Shown in pieces: positions 58,901 through 64,000 of a DNA stretch of 64,000 nt. Every line of letters begins with the position of its first letter. Within the stretch, counting starts at the first letter, position 1. The stretch spans positions 15,998,001 to 16,062,000 of the forward strand of contig OX485804.1 in the NCBI GenBank assembly GCA_950295325.1, written 5' to 3'. The DNA is from Polytrichum commune. Lineage: Eukaryota > Streptophyta > Polytrichopsida > Polytrichales > Polytrichaceae. The translations under genes were made by a program, and so were the position numbers. The notes under the pieces were generated by a model. That model did no database searches. It was not told the DNA's origin and saw only the letters and a program-made list of their open reading frames with translations.

Positions 58901-61900
58901 ATGTCCCAATTGTAGGAAAAACACACCTCCAAATTTTGTACTTTGAACATATGGGGACCATGTACAAGTTATGTATGTGGATGTCAACTATCCATATATT
59001 TATACATAGTTATTTTGGTATAAATTAAGTGTGGAATGTAACCCACCCCAATGACGAATCCAATAGTCCGTGTTGCAGATACAACACTTTCCGAGATTCC
59101 GGTCTGCATCAAAGAGCACACAATACTTTTGGTTAGTTTACATTGCCACATGCGGATGTCAACTTAGCATGTGATGACTCTTCTTTTGGACAAGTATAAA
59201 GCACCGGTTCACACGGTCCCCAAGTCCTAAGTCCAATGTCACTTGAGGTCAATCTGTGCAATCTCAACCGTTGAGAGCCTGGGAGTTGGGATTTACCACT
59301 TCATAGGGGTAGTCAAGTCCTAAGTCCCAAGTATGACATGGATGTCTACATGGCTACACTATTTGGAGGTGAGGTGAGGTGAGGCTAGGCTTAGGGCTTG
59401 TGTTGAGAGTTGGGTTGAGCAAAAAGCGAGACCTGACTCGCAACATAAGTCTCAAGAATTTTCATTACATAAAATGATCAAGATATGACATAAACCACAT
59501 TCTTCATGGGCTTTTGAGGCTAAAGAATTGGGACGTTATGCATGTTGGGACGTGTTGACATGAGTGTTGACTTGGACCCGGATACTTGTTATTTAGTAGT
59601 CTAAGATGTAGGATGCATTTACCTTGGTATTCTCTCGAGGAGAAGGATGTGACCATCTCCAGTGGTCACTCGCAACGATTCGTATGGGTACCTGCAACAG
59701 CCAAATCCACAATGAAATCACTCTCGGAAGATTAACGTCATAGAGTTAATTAATTGAGTAATTATTCAAAAACATTATCTTCTCATGAAGGGGACGCCAC
59801 TCTCTTCTTGCATTGCATTGATGAATGTTTATTGCCAGTAGAAGATTTATTTTGTGGACTTGATGGTTGCACAATTATGCGACGATATGCGATGATGTTT
59901 CTTTTTGCCTTTAGAGGAAATACAAGACTTTCATTTCAAGGGTGCAATTGCCTAGGACTCGTATGCTAGTAGTCTCTCTTCATCATTTTCCAACGTAACC
60001 TTATCAATTTTCTCCCAACATGAACTTGTCCAAAAAATATGCAACAAAGCTGAATTGATAAATGTATAGAAAACTGCTGTAACAGTTTTAACACTGGCAT
60101 GCAAACCTACAACCTTGCTTGAAAATAACATCGTCAAACATGTGGTATAACTGGTGCAATTGGGATGTGGAACATGAAAATTGATTAAATTTGGTGCAGG
60201 AAGTTTTGCAGCTCACCCTAGACTACTGATGATGTCCTCGCAAGTGCGCCCATCGGTGTTTAGGGTTTGTCCCCGGCGGACTTGTTTATGAGGTGTGGGA
60301 TCCGAGTCGCCAAGAGTAGAGGTGGTGCCCACAACAACATATTCATCATCATCCACCGATCGATTGGATTTAAATCTGTTGAAGATGAAGTTCAGAATCG
60401 CCAAGGGCGAAAAACAGATTTGTATAAATCTCCGCACACCGTCGAAAATGCGCTCAATTGAGAGCTCCACCAAAATCTGCAGATCCTCGATAATCCCCCG
60501 TCGGTAATCTCCTGTGTGTTTTGGCACTACGTAGTCCTTTGTTCCACTGATCAAATGCGACCGGGCCTCTATATTGTACACGTTGTTCAAGCTTGCAGAG
60601 CTAGAATCTGAAGGCAAGTCCTGGGTAATTTGTACTTCTCCTTCACTTGAATCTTTTGGAGTCAATGATCTCGTGGAAGACCTAAATCTTGGAGTCGGCC
60701 GAGTTTGAAGTTTCCCCGAGCACCTGCTTGGTGTGATCACATGATTAAACAACCCTTTCGTAATGCATCTGTGGGTAAGGTAGATGGGTCTTGAATGCTT
60801 ACTTTCTCTGACTAGTAGCCTACTTCTCATAGGATATGAAACATGTGATTAGTACGAAATGGTTCGCAAATCTAAATTGAGGCCGAAGCTGCATTCCTCA
60901 TGATTTTTGGAGCTCATAGAAAATCTCATATTCATTATCAAAGTGAAGACTCTCATGCTCTTTAACTGGTCATATAGGTCCTTTCAACTATGTTGACTTT
61001 TGAGTCTAAATTGGTGATCATATTTGAGCATGTAGTTTGATCTTTTTAAAATATATATCATTCTTGTATCTACTCTTGGAGTCACATCGAACCACACACC
61101 ACTCAAATTTAGGTGTCCGATCAGGATCAGTGGCTAAATTAGGACATCTACCTCAATCTTTATTGTTCAAGAATATCCAAAAGACTTGCATAATTGTATG
61201 AGTTTATGTTCCTTGAATTTCAAAACCAATAGATATATCCTTGAACTCTTTCAAATGAGCACCAAACAAAGGAATTTGATGCCTCTTTGAAGGGATTTTC
61301 TATTAAGAGCTCATTAGAGATTTTTGTGTAGGAGCTAAGTTTTTGAAACGTGGGTGGCACTCCTTGGACCTCCTCTTTCAATCCCAAAAACTTTGGGAGA
61401 ACTTTAGAGTCTGACCCATGAGACCCACCATACTAAACCTTCAACCCTAGCTTGACCAAAACCTGGCTATGCAATATGGGTTAACAAGCCATACATGTAG
61501 TTCATTGTAGTTATGCTTAATAAATGAGGGGGGTCACTTTATGTATAAGTTTTCAAACTCACCTCAACTTAGCCAGAAAACTTTGAGTTTGACCCGTAGG
61601 ATATTATCATTAAGCCTTGTGAGATGTTCTCTAAGGTTCTATTTGGCTTCAAGAATAAGATTTCAAGAATCAATGTCCTTGTTGACATGCATGAATGTTG
61701 AGCGTAGTCAAGTGGCAAGCTCTCATTGGTTGACACCTCATTGTTGCATGTATCTAAATATGGCTTGCCACCTCCCATCTACCAAGATTCAATTTAAGGG
61801 GTGCATGGCACAACCCAAATGGAATAAATCTTAGGTTATCCAAATAACCTAAGAATTATTCCAATTGCATTGGAAGTTTACATTAGATAGGCTCAATAGT

Positions 61901-63218
61901 GTGACCTTTTAAAGTGTGTGACTTATTGTGTTCACTTGGGGTTCCGAGTTACTAAGGTGAGGTCAATTTCACTTATTGACATGTGGAGGCTGCTACTTTG
62001 AAAATTAGGATTTCTTGCCGTATGTTCTCTATGAATTTTGTTCCAAAATCCAATATCTAGTATATTAGAAGTAACTATATTGAAAATCTACAAAATGTTA
62101 GGAATTAGTGTTAGTCGCACTAACGAGCCTATTTAGTGTACGTTAGGCTACTCAAGAAAGTTATGCCCTGAACAATGTAGAGCTCAATAGACACCATTAT
62201 TATACTTTGATGGAGAGGATAACATACAAGATTTTTAGAGGGAACAGCAACTTCCGCAAAGTTCGCTTCAAAATCGAGTTCTGCTTGCGGCGTCCGTGCT
62301 TGCTGCTGCTAGGTCGAGCATTCGGTGAGGCTTGTGAAAAACTAGGAGAGTTGAGTGAACTTCCCGCATCACCATATACACTTGATCCATCATCTGAATC
62401 ACTTCCAAAGTCCTCATCGGATTCATGCTCGTGTATGAATGCATTGAATGTCGAGACACCCCTGCGTAGCAAAAATTGACTCTGTCAAGATTATGACACA
62501 ACTCTTCTCGATTCCAAAGAGAATAACTAAGAAAAGTTAATCTTGTTCTCCTTTGATGATTTGAGTGCAGAATGAATGGACTTTGCTACTCCAAGAAGTC
62601 AAATCCTACAAAACTGAGCTGGCTTTAACCCATTCAATGTCCTGTTTATACATGCATTCATGACTTTACCAGCCCAGGAAAAACAAAGGAAAGTAAAGAA
62701 ATAAAACAAACAAAAACCCCAATGATCATGAATCTTAAATGTTCTCTGGCATGATTATATCATCATTGTTAAATTCTGAAAGAGAAAAAAGGTAAAAATT
62801 CTAAACCCTAAACCAGACACTGCAAGCATACGAGTCCAGAGGAATTGACCTACGTCACAGAAAACTTGTCTTATGTAACTAAAAAACTTGCAAATCCAAC
62901 AAAGTGGTAGATTTACATTGTTCTTTCATCGATGTGGGACGATTGCATAGGACTCATATGCTAGTAGTGAAAAGGCTTGAACTACTCAAAGACGAAAGTT
63001 ATCATGCTACCACCACATTACATCCTTGATGAAATTTCATGACTTACTCTTCCATCCAGCTTGGTAAGCGAGGGCCACGAAGTGTTGGATAAAGCTCCCA
63101 TCCTTGGATTCCGGCCAAGCTGGATTTGGCTGGCAACATCGCAAGAATGAATCCAAAGAAACTATTGATGAGCCTCACAGTGTTGTTGAATGATTCATGG
63201 CTGAATGTCTTGATGGAT
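55941..63218 (-). CDS. Alpha/beta-hydrolase lipase (gastric lipase-like, plant At1g73920 type), 5' end missing
   Basis: Eight exons in reading order: 63218-63048, 62461-62228, 60723-60217, 59701-59633, 59103-59047, 58831-58779, 57804-57729, 57174-55941. Phase is kept at every junction and gives 799 visible residues; no start exon was found to the right, so it lies further upstream or outside. The N-terminal part has the plant block GWELYPTLRGPRLPSWMEEG, then GVSTFNAFIHE and a low-complexity linker. The hydrolase fold starts at GYPYESLRVTTGDGHILLLE and LYLQHGLLDSS (oxyanion region). The catalytic triad is Ser in AHSLGG (about visible residue 459), Asp in AGVKDKL (about 640) and His in YAHLDF (about 671). 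Predicted to hydrolyse acyl esters of neutral lipids; substrate and location are not evident. The C-terminal 120 residues after the fold are charged and poorly conserved. A run of glutamates precedes the nucleophile strand. Confidence 0.92.
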
Positions 63219-64000
63219 CTACATGAGAAAAGACAACCAATTAAGAAACCTAATGGCATTTTGGTACTAGACAATTTAGGGCCTTTACATTGTGAATCAA
63301 AGTTGTTGTAACAAGGTCCTAATTTATATGCATTAAGGCTGAAACTAGCTTACATGGGTTAATGCTTATCCTAAATATGTTAGCTTGTCAGTTTAGGCAA
63401 AACTTGGGTTAGCAAACCCAATGTTGTAACAATGTTATGGATTGCAATTTGACTCAAATCATGCTATGTTCAAGCAAATCATTGACATGCCATAACCTTG
63501 TCTATCAGATGGTAGCTACCATCCAATTCATTACATTTCCCCCCCAGAAAACACATCCTTAAGCCTCATAATTATTATTGGATCCATGCATCTTCTCTCG
63601 ATAACTTGATTCATTAGCATTAGTACCCCTCTCCCATTCCCAAAAGCTTTAGCAAAAGGTTCAACAACATGGAGTCCACGTCATGACAAAATTTAATTAT
63701 GCCCAAGCCACATGGCTCAAGTTCAAACTTGTCATTGCATAAGTGCAAGGTTGCTCTCTTGCACTATGTGTGTACAAAACCTACTCCATATCTTCAAAAG
63801 TTGTTATGGTGACTAACTTACACTACTTGACAATCACTTGTCATTCTCATGTATCTAAATGATGCAATAACTAACTTATTTAGGAGTCATGCTATTTGAC
63901 TACGGATAGATGTCTACATTTCAGTTCAAAGTCACATGCAAGTGGTGCTTCCCCCCATGGTTCCTACAACCAAGAGGAATTTGTCTGTTTTCTCCACTCT
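63219..64000. other. Upstream part of the lipase gene (intron or leader)
   Basis: No exon recognised on either strand. A first coding exon of this family is short and could escape notice here, or lies to the right of the window. Confidence 0.5.

Noticed and set aside
1-64000. CRISPR arrays, rRNA genes and tRNA genes
   Set aside because: The tandem arrays lack unique spacers of uniform length, and reading for tRNA B-box-like GGTTCGAATCC words and conserved rRNA blocks gave no convincing hit. A tRNAscan run would be decisive.

Overview
The window is nuclear DNA of a land plant. The genes have many short exons with GT..AG introns of about 100 to 1,000 bases. Their products match plant families (CNX5/MOCS3, a SEN1-like helicase, ALG12, a PINX1-like G-patch protein, a gastric-lipase-like hydrolase). 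Long AT-rich spacers are filled with decayed transposons, including a Ty3/gypsy element with a plant-type primer site. A bryophyte- or lycophyte-grade lineage is my guess from the mobile-element content; the sequence does not prove it.

Layout. 0.36-1.5 kb: the 3' half of the molybdopterin/URM1-activating enzyme gene. 4.3-22.8 kb: a nested repeat block. Its frame is a 17.2-kb interval (4901-22133) closed by diverged terminal inverted repeats. The interval is flanked by about 0.6-kb direct repeats that stop within a base or two of the inverted repeats. Inside lie a broken minus-strand gene of a transposase-like family, a broken plus-strand FCP1/NIF-type HAD phosphatase gene, nine copies of a 20-bp near-palindrome, a Ty3/gypsy retrotransposon (8107-13617), tandem repeats and a small inverted-repeat element. 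23.25-23.83 kb: a second small inverted-repeat element with an 8-bp target duplication. 25.1-29.3 kb: an intact six-exon SF1 helicase gene. 31.6-32.7 kb: remains of a Rep-like gene. 33.5-42.1 kb: a 19-exon ALG12 mannosyltransferase gene, with two copies of a dispersed repeat in one intron. 42.1-50.8 kb: AT-rich, gene-free, with two tandem arrays. 51.1-55.1 kb: an 11-exon PINX1-like gene. 55.9-63.2 kb: a convergent minus-strand lipase gene whose first exon or exons are not found.

The five genes are housekeeping functions in unrelated pathways: sulfur carrier activation, RNA/DNA helicase, N-glycan precursor assembly, ribosome/telomerase biology and lipid hydrolysis. I see no operon-like or pathway link between them. 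The part most likely to be undescribed is the 17.2-kb interval. It looks like a large DNA transposon family that carries a putative transposase, an FCP1-like phosphatase and subterminal palindromes, later invaded by a retrotransposon and a MITE.

Exon boundaries of the five genes were set by eye from splice signals, and reading phase carries through every junction. Percent identities for the repeats are estimates by eye unless counts are given.
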